The position numbers were made by a program, and so were the translations under genes. A DNA stretch of 64,000 bases from Gnetum montanum (taxonomy: Eukaryota; Streptophyta; Gnetopsida; Gnetales; Gnetaceae), in NCBI GenBank assembly GCA_015680685.1, contig MNCI01011876.1, forward strand, positions 5,456 to 69,455, written 5' to 3'. Below, piece by piece: positions 1-11,433 of this stretch. The notes beneath the pieces were generated by a model. It saw only the letters and a program-made list of their open reading frames with translations. It was not told the DNA's origin and searched no databases. Position 1 is the first letter of the stretch; the number at the start of each line of letters is the position of its first letter.

Positions 1-189
1 AAAAATCACATACCTCAGACTTGCTTAACCATACACCGTGACACATACAAGCAAGCCTGGGAAGACAACGAACGATTAACCCCAAGTGTTTCTTGTGGCG
101 TTAAGGCATTTAGTCTGCGGAGTTCGATCGGATCACGCATGTACGCTCGTATTCGTATGGTGGAGTGTAGGGGTACCTCGCCACTCATC
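1..189 (-). repeat. Start of the 3' LTR of the Tat-like element
   Basis: Read on the minus strand from 189, this stretch matches the start of the 5' LTR read down from 13396 (GATGAGTGGC, then a CCCTACACTC block, then GTCTTCCCAG). The two are about 13.2 kb apart in the same orientation, as expected for an LTR pair. The remainder lies left of the window. Confidence 0.65.
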
Positions 190-2030
190 GGATTTCCCTG
201 GAGGGATATGTGATAACCACCGTAGCACTTCCTCCTCGAGAGGTGGATGCTCCATCGAAGTTTAGGATTGCATCGTAGTCATTAGGCACTATGTCTATTG
301 TGCATACATTTTCATCTGGAAACTCTGGATTAATCGTTGCATGATCTTGTGTTGGTGATGCGGTCATCTGATTTACTATAGCTTGACCTTTGATGGATGA
401 TTGGGCTATGTAGTGCAGGTCAAACTTAGTAATCATTGCTTTCCATCAGGCTATCTTACTTGATTCGTACATGTTGTTTGTGATAGCTTTGAGCACATTA
501 TCCTTACAAATTATGTTGATTTGGTTTTGAAAGAGATAATGTCGCCACTTCCTTAGAGAGAAGATGAGGGCTAGACATGACCTCTCCACATCACTGTAAC
601 GTTGTTCATAGGCTACTAATGCATGACTCAAGTAATAGATAGGGATTTTAGTTCCATCATCGCATTTCTAACAAAGCATAGCCATGATGGATATGTCCGT
701 TGTTGCAAGGTAGATATAGAGGTTTATTGTTCTGTGGTGGATAAACTATTGGTAGTTGAGCTAGTGCCGTTTTAATGTTGTCAAAGGCTTCTTGGCACTG
801 TGGAGTCCATTCAAAATGGACACTCTTACATAATAGATGTTGCATAAGGCTCAACTTGTCCGTCAGTTTCTCTATGAATCATCTAATGAATTGTAATCTA
901 CCTTGTAGACTGCAAAGTTTGGTAAGGTTGCTAGGTGGTTTTAAATTTGTTATGGCCATAACCTTATCGAGGTCTACTCGTATCCCTGCTTCTGAGACTA
1001 TGAACCCAAGAATTTTGCCTATTTTGACTCCAAAGACACATTTCTTTGGGCTAAGTCTTAGCTTATATTTTAAACAACGCTTTAGTACCAAGTCAAGATC
1101 TTGTACGTGTTGCTCTGATGTTTTTGTTTTGACCACGATGTCGTCTACATAGTCATTGAGTGAGTTGAAGATATAATCGCTAAAGATAAATGTCATTACT
1201 CTCTAATATGTAGCCCCGACATTCTTGAGGCTGAATGGCATCATCGTGTAACAAAAAGTACCCCATGGTGTCATAAAGGTCGTCCTGAGCTAATGTTCAG
1301 GGTTAATCTGAATCTGGTTATATCCCGAAAAGCCATCCATAAAAGATAACAAGGCATGCCCAGCGGTTGAGTCAACAAGTTGATCAATGCTAGGTAGTGG
1401 AAAATCATCCTTTATGGTTGCAATGTTGAGGTTTCGGAAGTTAATGCATAGGCGAATGCTTCCGTTCTTCTTTGGGACAATGACCATGTTGGATACCCAG
1501 TTAGCGTAGTCAACAGCCCGAATGAAACCAGCTTGATAAAGTTTGGTGATCTCATTACGAACCGCCAACACTACCTCAGGCTTGACCTTACGTGTGTTTT
1601 GTTTCATTGGTCTTAACTTCGGATCGAGTATGATGTTGTGTTGGACTATTCAAGGGTCTAGCCCAAGCATGTCAGTGTAAGACCAAGCAAATGCTTTCAT
1701 GTTATTTTTAAGCACCTGTGTTATGCCATTGGCAAGTTGTGGACTCAATAATGTACTTAGTTTCAGGATCTTAACTTCGCCATCTGACATGGTAATGGAG
1801 ACTTCAGTTAAGGGGTCTTCAGTGATGTTATCGGCTTCTAAGTCTAGAGTCTTGGTCATTCCTTCATAGCAATCTAGCGTTTGTTGGGTTGATGCCACAA
1901 AAGTGTCGTGTGTGGTTGAGTCTAAGTCAATGGACTCCATGTTGATTTCTCGTGTGATCGTTCTGTGTGGTCCATTGATAGATAGTGGTAAGAATAGTTG
2001 TTTGCTGTCCATGGTGTTTGCTCCTGCCAA
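190..2030 (-). pseudogene. pol: Reverse transcriptase and partial RNase H of the Tat-like element
   Basis: The minus-strand reading starts with a pre-RT linker, then AFAWSYTDMLGLDP (near 1650-1690), the RT fingers (PKKNGSIRLCINFRNLN), FMDGFSGYNQIQINPEH, and the catalytic YVDD at 1140-1151. The connection domain and the RNase H opening NFDGAST (about 246-265) follow. The RT is nearly full length. In-frame stops interrupt it at PEH*LRTT, ATY*RVM and FIR*FIEK; each is one C-to-T change from the expected glutamine or arginine codon. RNase H is cut off after roughly 30 residues by the LTR, so its later catalytic residues and all of integrase are missing. The enzyme would copy element RNA into DNA in the particle; this copy cannot. 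Confidence 0.9.
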
Positions 2031-2419
2031 TAAATAGTGAGCAATGTCAACAAGGTGGTTTTGCTATCTTTTTTATGTAGGTAATTTATACGTTTAAATA
2101 GGACTAAGGTATGCAATGGTAGTTTATCGTCATACCCGGATGCATGAAAGTTTAAGGCCTTACCGGGCCATTTCTGGCAGTTTAAGGCCATACTAGGCCA
2201 ATTTATGGTCCTGTCCTAAGTATAATGATTTTCTATGATTTTCGGTTGTGATTTTGCTTTTATTCCTTTTACGGTTATGTTTAAATTTAGACGATGTATT
2301 GTCTTGGGCATGTGCTAGTATATCTTTTACTCTAAGTTTAAACCATAGGGGTGAATGTGAGGAGGGTGAGCTAAGCCATGTGTATTATTTCATTATATTC
2401 TTATATATATATATATAAA

Positions 2420-3050
2420 GGTTCGGGTGTCAATAGGGGCGAGCGTAAACCATTAGTAATGATGTGTACATATATTTTTGTTTTATATTTTAAAAGGGGG
2501 CCAGCGTCCCCAAAAATAGGGTTAATGTGGGCATTAGCTCTTGAATACTTTATTTTATTTATTTTTTTTTGTTTTTGGTGTTGATTTTGGTGTTGATGAT
2601 AGAGGGCCTGCGCCCTAAATAGTAGACGATGTTTGTTTTTTATTTTATTTTATTTTTTATTGTTTTTGTTTTGGCTTGGGTATGGATGTATGTTCTATAG
2701 GGTAAGGGGCAATCTATTAATTTTATTATTATTGTTTTGGTGAAATAAAAGGGGTTAACGTTACTGGAATTAGGGGCAACGTTGTATATTTTATTTCTTT
2801 TATATTTCTTTTTGTTTATTTTATGGAGTCAGCCTTACCCAAGGAGCCAACGTGTGTACAACATAATTTGAATTAAATTTCTATTATTTTTATCCTTAGT
2901 AAGGGGTTCAAGATACTCGTAATAATGGACAACGTGGTATACTCCATTTTGTCATATTTTTTTATTTTTTATTTTTTTTCTCATCATTGTATATTTTTTT
3001 GTCTTCAGGGGCTTGGGTGCTTCACGCCCAGGGTCAGCGTACAGGTTAGC
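2420..3050 (+). repeat. Degenerate array alternating a G-rich word with T-rich tracts
   Basis: Words like GGGGCCAGCGT recur about every 70-100 bases (near 2431, 2500, 2606, 2708, 2777, 2848, 2927 and 3028), separated by long T/A-rich runs such as ATTTTATTTTATTTT. The units are too diverged for a clean consensus by eye. Confidence 0.45.
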
Positions 3051-3129
3051 ATATAGTTAAAATTAACCCAAAGGTGTTATAAAATTAACCAAAAACTGTA
3101 CTTAATGAGATATGCAAATTACCGGGGGA

Positions 3130-3138
3130 TATAAAAGG
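3130..3138 (+). promoter_or_regulatory. Candidate TATA box
   Basis: TATAAAAGG follows CCGGGGGA. It stands upstream of a CAGCGTGAAC-rich stretch and could be a promoter of an LTR fragment inside the spacer. No downstream reading frame supports it. Confidence 0.3.
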
Positions 3139-3154
3139 GGCAAACAGTAAACAA

Positions 3155-3365
3155 AGAAAAATTGCAGCTGTGAACCAAGCAAACAAACTGTAGCGTGAAC
3201 ATAGAAACAGTGCAGCGTGAACATAGAAAAATTTGCAGGTGAACAAAGAAAAATTTGCAGCGCACAACAGAGAAAAATTTGCGGCGTGAACCAAAAGAAT
3301 TGTTTGTAGTAGCGTGAACCCAACAGTGCCAGCGTCAACCAAGCAGGGCCAGCGTTAACCAAGAA
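3155..3365 (+). repeat. Short tandem repeats rich in CAGCGTGAAC and AGAAAAATTTGC
   Basis: Related units of about 25-35 bases (GCAGCGTGAACATAGAAA and variants ending in AAATTTGCAG, then CCAGCGTCAACCAAG) occur head to tail. The same words appear in the leader and LTR of the surrounding element (10440-10500, 11540-11660), so this looks like leader-type DNA of a related element. Confidence 0.5.
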
Positions 3366-3465
3366 CCAACCAAACTAAGCCATACTCGGATCTATACGCA
3401 GTTGTTCAGATTTTTAGCGTGCAGAGTCAGATCTGCAATTGCAGCGTTCAGATCTACGTAAAATT

Positions 3466-3690
3466 GCAGTTGCATGGATTCTCCTGCCTTTGGTTGCATC
3501 AAAGGTTCTGCGATGATTTGCACATTCACGCGTGTTTATTTTTTATTGCTGGTTTTTTGCTCTTTTTCCTTTTGTATTTCTGCTGAAAACAGAAAAAACA
3601 AAACAGGGTTGTTGTCATGGGTAATGGGTATGACGACGGATGGATGTTTGTTCAACCATTTTAAAAATCTGTTTACGCTAGAATCAGAGA
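3466..3690 (+). repeat. Dispersed repeat shared with 38240-38450
   Basis: From TTGCATGGATTC through CACATTCACGCGTG and TTTTTGCTCTTTTTC to GATGGATG and TTGTTCAAC, the order and spacing match a segment at 38240-38450 in the same orientation. Neither copy has a credible long frame. The family is unknown. Confidence 0.6.
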
Positions 3691-4202
3691 GGCCATGAAA
3701 CAGATGTTGGAGCTATGGCCAGCGTATCAGAAAAGGCCAGAGCGATCAGGTCGCAGGCGCTGGACACAGTATACGGGCTATCGAATACAAAAATGCTCTA
3801 GTTCACTGCAGTCCAGCTCAAGGGCTATGGGTACAGTTTATGGTATCCATTGCCCTTATTCGTCATCATGTTGACTACGCAACCCGAATCTCTAATTCAT
3901 TATATGATGATTATTACAGTGGCCCTCTCTGATCAAACCTATTTTGGTTTCGTAGTGAACATTGTTCAAAAATGAGCTTACTGCATCCATGCGTCTGTAC
4001 ACTGAATAAGATAGAAATAAAATGCCACACGAGTGATTCAGGCTTCTTTGCCAGCGTAAGTATACTTTGGCCTTCCCACAGTGTGAGTTTATTTCATTAT
4101 ATTTACCGTACCCTGCAAGTGACTGCGTGAGCGTGAGTTGTTGCCCTGAATTATTTCAATCTATCTATGGTCAAATCGATTATGGTCAAATCGATTATGT
4201 TG

Positions 4203-4500
4203 CCGGTATGGTTAGCATGATCATTCTTGTGGATATTGAATATAAGATCTTCAAAGTTGTATGTACAATGTTCACTCTCCTTGTTTATTTGCATTATCTT
4301 TTTACTGATGTCCAACAAGGGGAAGAGTGTGTTGGTGAAGACTATTCATGACCGGTATGGTTAGCATGATCATTCTTGTGGATATTGAATATAAGATCTT
4401 CAAAGTTGTATGTACAATGTTCACTCTCCTTGTTTATTTGCATTATCTTTTTACTGATGTCCAACAAGGGGAAGAGTGTGTTGGTGAAGACTATTCATGA
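4203..4500 (+). repeat. Perfect 149-bp direct tandem duplication
   Basis: The unit beginning CCGGTATGGTTAGCATGATC (4203-4351) is repeated without visible change at 4352-4500. Just upstream a 15-base unit (GGTCAAATCGATTAT) is also doubled. Identity in such decayed surroundings points to a recent duplication or an assembly collapse/expansion. Confidence 0.9.
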
Positions 4501-5489
4501 GATGTTTGGTAACAGACGAAATATGATGCAGACTATTTTTTGTGACTAGTTTTTATCATTTGTAGTCTTCATACTTATATGAAATATAGATGTAAGGGCT
4601 TTTTTTTTCTAGATAATGTTTTTTTTGTTACTAATGGCTATTGTACTATCCACGATTAATTGAATTATCATGCTAGGCAATGACAACTTGTTTTGGTTGA
4701 AACAAGTAATCAATGTGAGGTCATGATGCCTAGCGAAATGGTTGTAACATAAACTAATAATCATAATATTTGCAAACATTATCCTTTTGATGTTGGCATT
4801 ACCTAATGAATTTCCATGTTCCCTATTAAGGATTAAATGCACTAAACAAATTCTGGAGTGTTTGTCCCATGGGGTATACAACTTTTGTAATTATTCATTT
4901 TATTATTAGTTCTCTTGCTAGTTCTCTCTTATATATTTATGTTTTGCTGATGGTTACTTTCATTTGTGTTTCTTTATAGGATTGTGGAGGTGATGGAGTG
5001 GGCCCCAGTGGAGCAGGACTTGATGATGCGGATGAGCTTGGGGATGTTTAAGTTGACTTATTATTGTTAACAAATTTGATCATTTTGTGTTGTAACTTTG
5101 TGGACTATGTAAAGCAGATGTATAAACATTGTTAAGATTTGATATTATAAACTTATACATTTATACATTTTTTTTTGTTTTTCTTATATCTCCTTTTTTT
5201 TATTATTTAAGTTTTAAGTTTTGTTTTAGCTTTAACGAGGATTGTAAACAAAGGCGTAAAGATAAAAGAAATTTTTTTTTTCGTGTCCAAACTTTTGATA
5301 AACACAAGCATAAACACAAAAGATTATATATATATATTTGTTTTGTTGTTTTAACTATTTGTTAATATAAGCGTGAATGCAACTAAAATGATTACATCAT
5401 AGAAGAAGTGTAAGGGGCATAATAATTTGTAAAGCAAGGATGCAACTATGCATGCAAACAAAGAATGCAATCCTAAAGAAATGGAGATG

Positions 5490-5745
5490 TACCTTGTTCT
5501 AGTTTAAGGCCATTTCGGGCCATGCATGTCGATTTTAGAATCATGACAGGTTTTAGCAATGGCGCTCTAGTTTAAGGCCATTTTGGCCGATAAGAAAAGA
5601 AGAGAGATTTAAACTGTTTCAGTGGGTTTTAAAATGAACTGGCCATTTTTTACCATGGCTAGTTTTATGTCATTGCAAACACGTGATAGTTTAACGTCAT
5701 TTCAGACAAGTAGTAGTTTAACGTCATTTCGGATGATTGTTCGTT
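5490..5745 (+). repeat. AGTTTAAGGCC/AGTTTAACGTC short repeats
   Basis: Five or six loosely repeated words (AGTTTAAGGCCATTTCGGGC, then AGTTTAAGGCCATTTTGG, then two AGTTTAACGTCATTTC copies) are spaced 30-70 bases apart directly downstream of protease on the minus strand. The same words occur at 2150-2205. Confidence 0.6.
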
Positions 5746-6430
5746 TAATGGTTGAGTAGCTTCTTTAATTTTCGCAGATTGACATGGTATGTTGGGCATG
5801 TTGGTGTAATCGTATATTCAGCATCTTCTTCACTAATTATGTTAAATGACAATTCAGACCATGAGACGTCTAGGGGAATGACCCCTATGTCCACATGTTC
5901 TGATGTTTCCATGTTTTGTAATGTTTCTATATCTTTCGAGAGATCATGGTTTGGAGATTGGTTATCACTTTGGTTTTCAATGGGTGTGGTGTCTTGTTTG
6001 AGCTCAAGAGTAATCTTATCTTGTTTAGTCTCATCGATTTTGACCTCTAAGCTTTGGTTTGTGTCTACGTGTGCCAAGGTGTTGAGTGTAGCCACATCAC
6101 CGTGTATAATGATTTCACCACCTTCATAGGGTAAGTGAATCTCTTGGTGGATGGGTGAAGATACCACTTTTAATTAGGCTAACCATGGTCATCCCAATAT
6201 CAAGTTAAATCCAGGCATCTCGTCTATGATCACAAATTCACCTGACGTGGGGAACCCAATCCCCTGCTATGAAGTCCAGAGTTAATGTTCCTTTGACAAC
6301 TACACGTGATCCACTGAACGATTTCAGGAATGTTGTGGAAGTTAGTTTGATTTGTTCAGTTAGCCCTAACTATTCAATGATGGGGTAAGGTACTACGTTC
6401 GTAGCTACTCCATCATCTATGTGCATCTAA
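5745..6430 (-). pseudogene. Aspartic protease domain of the Tat-like element
   Basis: The minus-strand frame shows an active-site-like IDDGVATNV (about 6395-6415), a core SGSRVVVKGTLTL, GEFVIIDEMPGFNLILG followed by PWLA, and a tail beginning SSPIHQEIHLPYEGGE. This LG-x-PWLA...P(S/I)HQ pattern is typical of Tat/Ogre proteases, which cut the gag-pol polyprotein. The usual D-T/S-G triad reads D-D-G here; whether this is subfamily-specific or a mutation cannot be told from one copy. A frameshift near 6245 and stops near 6180 and 6425 break the frame. Confidence 0.75.
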
Positions 6431-7542
6431 TGTATTTTAAATTGGTTTACTTGTATCATTATAAACATGGATGCAGTGGTGATTTCTCCAATTTTTTCAT
6501 TTATTTTGATGTCATTTGTATGGAAGCCTAATGATTTCGATAGTGATCCTTGAGGTGAAGACATTACTGCATGGATTGAGGGTTCATTTGCTGGTAAGTC
6601 TTCTGTGATAGGGATCGATGTTAACATTCGCACTAAGGCTTCACGATGTACTTGTGAAGTCATCATGAGGTCATACAAGCTCAGAGATGTGTTCTTCTGT
6701 TTGAGCGCTTGTGTGACCTGCGTTAGGGCTGTGGTTAAGTCTTTACTATTGGATATAGTTTTGTTAGTAGCGACTTGGTCCATGGGATCCAACAGTTTTA
6801 TTTCATGTGGAGTAGTCTTCGTAGGATCTACTGCAACTTTTGATTTTAATATATCTAACATGTCTGATGGTTTTTCTTTATAACTCGTGCTTGGCTCATT
6901 CAATGTCTGAGCCATGGGTACAGCATTGAGGGGAGTGGGTTTTGGTGATTCCAATTCAAGACATTGATCTTCTTTTTCCAACCATTCTCTAGTAAGTCTA
7001 TCGGCGAGGCGTTCTTGCAAAGGTCGTGGGGGAACTATTGAAGATTGAATATCGGGTTGTTTTGGGACCCGAATTATGAATGGAGCAGGTCGGGGTTGCA
7101 GTTGAACCATTGGAGGTGGTTGTGTGTCAGGGTGTTTAGGCACCCTGATGACGAATGGGGTCGGTTTGGTTTGCAGTTGAGGAATAAGAGGTTGAAGATC
7201 AGGGTGTTTGGGTACTTTGATTAGGAAAGGAGTTGGTTTGTTTTGTGATTGTACCTCCGTGGTTGCGACCATAGGTGGCACTCAGACCATAAAGGGAGTG
7301 GGCTGGGTAGGCAGTTGCACATTTCCGATTGCATCGATAGGGGGTACATGAATAACAAATGGTTTTTTCAGTGTAGGAGAATTGTATGTGGGATATGAAG
7401 ATTGTGGGGATGATGTTGATGTTGTAGGAGGAACACGAATCACGAGAGGTTTTCTGGGCATTCCTTGTTCATTTTCAATATGGATCATGTTAATAACGTA
7501 AGGAGCTTCCTTAGTGTTGAGGGGATGTTTATATATGCCCAT
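6427..7542 (-). pseudogene. Proline-rich linker between gag and protease
   Basis: A largely open minus-strand stretch carries repeats of the form PTPFVIRVPKHPDTQP and KPFVIHVPP. These are spaced 20-35 residues apart in the part nearest gag, with an acidic and glutamine-rich part downstream. It lies between the zinc-knuckle region and the protease in the same polyprotein order. I know no enzymatic role; a proline-rich spacer in the gag-pol polyprotein is the likely reading. One stop near 7280 splits it. Confidence 0.55.
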
Positions 7543-7551
7543 AGATCGATT

Positions 7552-8600
7552 CTATGGTTTAACAGGGTTGGCATCGTCAAATGTTATTTCACCCCTATCA
7601 ATCATACGTTGTATGTCTTGTTTGAGGGTGAAACAATAATCAATACCATGCCCATTCCATTGGTGGTACTCGCAGAATTGATCTAGTCTAAAACCTCTTG
7701 GAATAGGAGGCTCATTTGGAGTTTCCAAGCTTGGGTTTTTGGCCAATTCACAAAATCATTCATGTCTATGGGTTGCCGCTGGAGACAACTGCTTGTGTTT
7801 AATGGCCCCATCCTTTAAAAGTTGATCTAATAACTAGGAAGGCTTCATGGGGAGTGGTGTGTATTGAGCAGGGTCTTTCCTCTTAAATGTATGTGCAGGA
7901 CCCATGTTAGTAGCCTGCATGGTAGATGATTCAAGTGTGTGTGTGTAGGAGTGGTTCTCTCATAGTTAACGGTTGCAGTAGGCGGTCTGCTTTGCTATCC
8001 CATGTTGGTAGGTTGAGTCTCCGCTACTTTTGCTACTGTTGCTTTAGCCTTTTCTTTGTCATTTTTAGTGTGTTGATTTTTAAAGGCTAAGTAAGTAAGG
8101 TCATGGCTATTTTGGGCTACCTCTTCTATGTTTTTAATCTATACAAAAGCTTGGCTCAAAGTGCACACATTTAGGTAGTACATTTTTGATTTGACAAAAT
8201 CATTCACAAATTCCTTAAGAATTGTAAGAAGATATGTTTTTGAGATTGGTTCATGAAGTTCGTTGAGTGCGGCACTCCATCTTTGGATAAATTTTTGTAC
8301 AGGTTCAAGAGGTGTTTGTTTTACCTATATCAGACTATCCAAGGTTGCTTCAGGTTTCAGGTTGTATTTAAACCTGGTAACAAACTAGTGTAAGAGATCC
8401 TCCAAAGAGGATATGGAGTTACGAGGCAAGGCTCAGTATTAGTCTAATGCTCTACTAGTGAGGGACATGGCAAACACACACAAGATTGCATGGGGCCAAG
8501 CCTGAAGCAACATACATTCTAGTCTAAATGTGACCAGATGGGTGTTGGGGCCTCCTTCCCCATTGTATTTGGTTAGTTGAGGCAAAGAAACTCCTAGGGC
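7552..8600 (-). pseudogene. gag: Gag capsid core and zinc knuckle of the Tat-like element
   Basis: The capsid-like part (about 8100-8590) reads SISSLEDLLH, FVTRFKYNLKPEATLDSL, and WSAALNELHEP. This matches the retrotransposon gag core (PF03732 type), which packs element RNA. Toward 7630-7720 the nucleic-acid-binding knuckle reads CEYHQWNGHGIDYC, the C-x2-H-x4-6-GH-x4-C form of Tat/Ogre elements, followed by LKQDIQRMIDRGEI. Stops and frame changes occur at about 7860, 8000 and 8400-8440. Confidence 0.75.
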
Positions 8601-9857
8601 AAGGTTAATGGTGGTACAAAAGAGCTAATAGGATCGCCTTGGTAAAAGTTTAATACTTTAAGCTCTTCATTGTTGGCCGTTTTGAGGTGTTTTACCTCAT
8701 CAGTGAGTTCTTGCATCATCTTTTTAGCTTCGGCCCAGTCTTGGGCACTAGGTGAAGCAGCAGGTTGATCATGTTGTGTAGTATGCAAGTTAGATTGTTG
8801 TACAATGGGTGGGAAAGAAGAAAGTTGAGTGGTCGGAGGTTGCACTTCTGGAATATTCATGGTGGGTGCTACTAAGGGCAGAATACCGTAAGGGGTGGGT
8901 TGTTGTTGTTGTACTTGAGGAACGTTCATGGGTGGAATTGTAGGAGGTGGTATGCTGTAATGAGGGGGTTGATGTAGTTGCATGCCAGTCATGGTCCATT
9001 TTCCAGTTATGATTTGTGAAGGAACACCCTGAACTTGTTGAGTTGAAGTGGTGAAGGGTGTCTCTTGGATTTGTATTTGTGGTATATAGTGAGTAGATGT
9101 AGAAGCAGGTATCATAAATAGCATCCCAATCACTTGGGGTGGGAAGGTCACTCCTACATTAGTTTCAGAGGGGGATTGCTAGGGTTTGTACTTGTAAGAG
9201 AGGGGATAACATGGTGACCGGAGGAATAGTGGGGATGGGTATATTGAATTGAGTATCGGTCATAGGGAGAGTGGGAATAAGAGTGGATGCTTCCTGTTGA
9301 GGCACATGTGCTTGAGTGGTTTTAAATAAATGGAGGGACATGGTCTCCCCCTTGAAAGGGTGAAATAAAGGGTTCATGTAAGTATGCAGACTGAGAGTAT
9401 GGTACAAACCCCTGTGTTCAGATTGAGCCACGAAATTATCTTCTTCATCTTCATTTTAAGGTTCTACAATGGATTGCCACAAGGTTTGACTCCTAGCCAT
9501 GAGGAGTTGGGATAGGAGTTCATGGTGGGATTCAGTGAGGGGAATGACATCATAGGCAGTGGGAATGAAGTCATGACCTCTTTTGTGAATTAACTCATAG
9601 TGTCTCATTGCTTCTAGCTCGGCTTGGTCAATGGCCAGTTTAGCTTGGATTTTAACACAAATAAAATTATACTGTTCAGGCATTAAGATGGTGAACGTGA
9701 GATCCATACCTTGTAGTCTCAATGACTGGTGAGATGGCCCCTGAGGGTTGACCTCACCATGAGTCACTATGGGTCCAGTGGTGGTCATAGGGTATAAGAT
9801 TGATGCACCGGGGTTAGAGATGAAGAGAGCAGAAGTATTGGTATTCATAGGGTCCAT
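8594..9857 (-). pseudogene. gag: N-terminal gag region of the Tat-like element
   Basis: A start is proposed at 9857 (MDPMNTNTSALFISNPG), the first ATG after the leader minisatellite. The protein continues through a helical part (EQYNFICVKIQAKLAIDQAELEAM), then a long proline/glutamine-rich stretch (8790-9400, many PPTIPPMN and QVQQQQ motifs), and ends in a coiled-coil-like SAQDWAEAKKMMQELTDEV just before the capsid core. Stops or frameshifts fall near 9455 and 9160. Proline/glutamine-rich N-terminal gag is common in this lineage. Confidence 0.65.
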
Positions 9858-9894
9858 TTTACATGCTTTAAGTATGACAACATAAACTAAAAAA

Positions 9895-10330
9895 AAAATT
9901 TGGTTAAGTGTTTGACTAGAAGCAAACAAACTTTCTAAGTGTTGGAACAACGTATACAGCATAAACGGGAGAAAATTTGATTAAGTGTTGTCAGTTTATA
10001 GGTGTAAACATGAGAAAATTTGACTAAGTGTTGTTAGCATATAGGTGTAAACGTGAGAAAATTTGGCTAAGTGTTAGACCAGCATATAGGTGTAAATGTG
10101 CAAAAATTTGACTAAGTGTTGTTAACGTATAGGTGTAAACATGAGAAAATTTGACTAAGTGTTGTCAACGTATAGGTGTAAACGTGAGAAAATTTGGCTA
10201 AGTGTTGTCAGCTTATAGATGTAAACGTGAGAAAATTTGGCTAAGTGTTAGAACAACGTATAGCTGTAAACATGCAAAAATTTAGTTAAGTGTCGGACTA
10301 TATGGTGAACAGCGTATAGGAGGTGAATAA
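9895..10330 (-). repeat. 43-bp minisatellite in the leader of the Tat-like element
   Basis: About eight head-to-tail units of the form TAAGTGTTGTCAGCGTATAG, then GTGTAAACGTGAGAAAATTTGG occur; most are 43 bases and two are 45. They differ by a few substitutions each. The array lies between gag's start and the primer-binding site, where Ogre-type elements often carry tandem repeats. Confidence 0.88.
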
Positions 10331-10489
10331 CAGTGTATGATGTCAAAGGTAAGGAAATTAGAGTTTGAATGCTAACAGAAGAGATGAACTACAACGTATA
10401 CAAGAAAAACTGAAATTTGGCCAAGGGAAATAGTTAGGATGCAGCGTGTACTTGGTGAAACAACGTATGGATGCTGGTTATGGTGTAGA

Positions 10490-10830
10490 TTTGCAATTGC
10501 AGGGTGAAGATATGAAGGAACAGGATGTAGATCTGCAATGTCCAAGCATAGATCTGCACTCACGGGGTGTAGATCTAGAGTGACAGGGCATAGATCTACG
10601 ATCACGGAGGCCGGATCTGCAGTTACAGTGCACAGATTTGAAATAATGGAGCTTAGATCTAGAAGAACAGGGTGTAGATCTATAGTTATAGTGCGCAAAT
10701 CTGAGATAACAAGATGCAAATCTACAATGTTTGAGCGTAGATCTACAATCACGAGGTGCAGATCTATAGCAATAGGGCATAGATCTAGGATTTAGGGAAG
10801 TAGATCTGAGTAGATCTATGCAGATCTAAG
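10490..10830 (-). repeat. About 30-bp minisatellite with an AGATCT core
   Basis: Around eleven units (GTAGATCTGCAATCACAGGG and variants) repeat about every 30 bases. AGATCT is a palindrome. Because the period is a multiple of three, long open frames appear on both strands, giving repetitive peptides such as VDLHPV; these are not genes. Confidence 0.85.
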
Positions 10831-10838
10831 TGAAATTA

Positions 10839-10857
10839 GGCCCTCCTTCTAGCACCA
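10839..10857 (-). other. Candidate primer-binding site of the Tat-like element
   Basis: On the minus strand TGGTGCTAGAAGGAGGGCC starts six bases after the LTR terminus GGTACA. It resembles the TGGCGCTAGAAGGAGGG form I recall from Tat-lineage elements. The priming tRNA is not assigned here. Confidence 0.6.
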
Positions 10858-11426
10858 TTTTCTGTACCATCCGAAATTTTCGATGTAAGGTTGGAATGCA
10901 ACAAACATTGAATGATCCTCAGAATAAATACAGAAGACCCTACCTTTGCTTGAGGGCAAGCTACAATGGATGAAGGTAGAGTGCCTTGAATGGTTAGCAC
11001 ACGGATCAAACAATGACTTCGTCAATGTGCGCACTTTGTAATGCGTTGGGTTATACTTAAACGATGCACATTAAATGTAAACCATAATGTAAACAGGCAT
11101 GATAACATGAATGTAAATGTAAACTAAAAATGAATAAAAATGCAATAAATATGGGTAGAATGTAAACTATTTTATATCAAAAAAATGATTACAGAGTGCA
11201 CCGGTCAGAACACAATTGTGGATTGATCACAAGGTAGCTGTTTAGCCCCAATGGGTGATGATGGGTGCTGGAAGATGCAGGTTTTGGATTGTAGGGAAAT
11301 GCAGCATCCAAGTCTAATGTCCAGTGTACAGAGGTTGATGCCTAGATTTTTCCAAGTCTCCAAGATTCTAGTTTCTTATGTCTATTTGTAAAAATTACCA
11401 ACCTCAATTTAGTGAAAAATTGGGGT

Positions 11427-11433
11427 TTTTATA
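11427..11433 (-). promoter_or_regulatory. Candidate LTR TATA box
   Basis: TATAAAAACCCC on the minus strand lies about 565 bases before the LTR end. That leaves room for R and U5 downstream and the tandem array upstream. Confidence 0.5.

Larger units (their letters stand above)
2040..5740. other. Non-coding spacer or insertion between protease and RT
   Basis: Tat-like protease and RT should be nearly contiguous but are about 3.7 kb apart. The stretch is AT-rich with no convincing gene. Both edges carry the word AGTTTAAGGCC (2150-2205 and 5500-5720), so an insertion may have split an original spacer. Inside are a G-rich/T-rich alternating array, a TATAAAAGG box, a CAGCGT-rich array, a perfect 149-bp tandem duplication, and a short open stretch after a possible splice acceptor (about 4980-5050, GDGVGPSGAGLDDADELGDV) that I cannot assign. 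Confidence 0.55.

Noticed and set aside
4980-5050. Last exon of a DNA transposase
   Set aside because: Only about 20 residues and one acceptor-like site; no motif supports it.
9895-10330. CRISPR array
   Set aside because: The units are contiguous with no unique spacers, in plant DNA next to a retrotransposon gag.
10372-10795. Repeat proteins on both strands (VDLHPV-type and RSTITRCRS-type)
   Set aside because: They are products of a 30-bp minisatellite whose period is a multiple of three.
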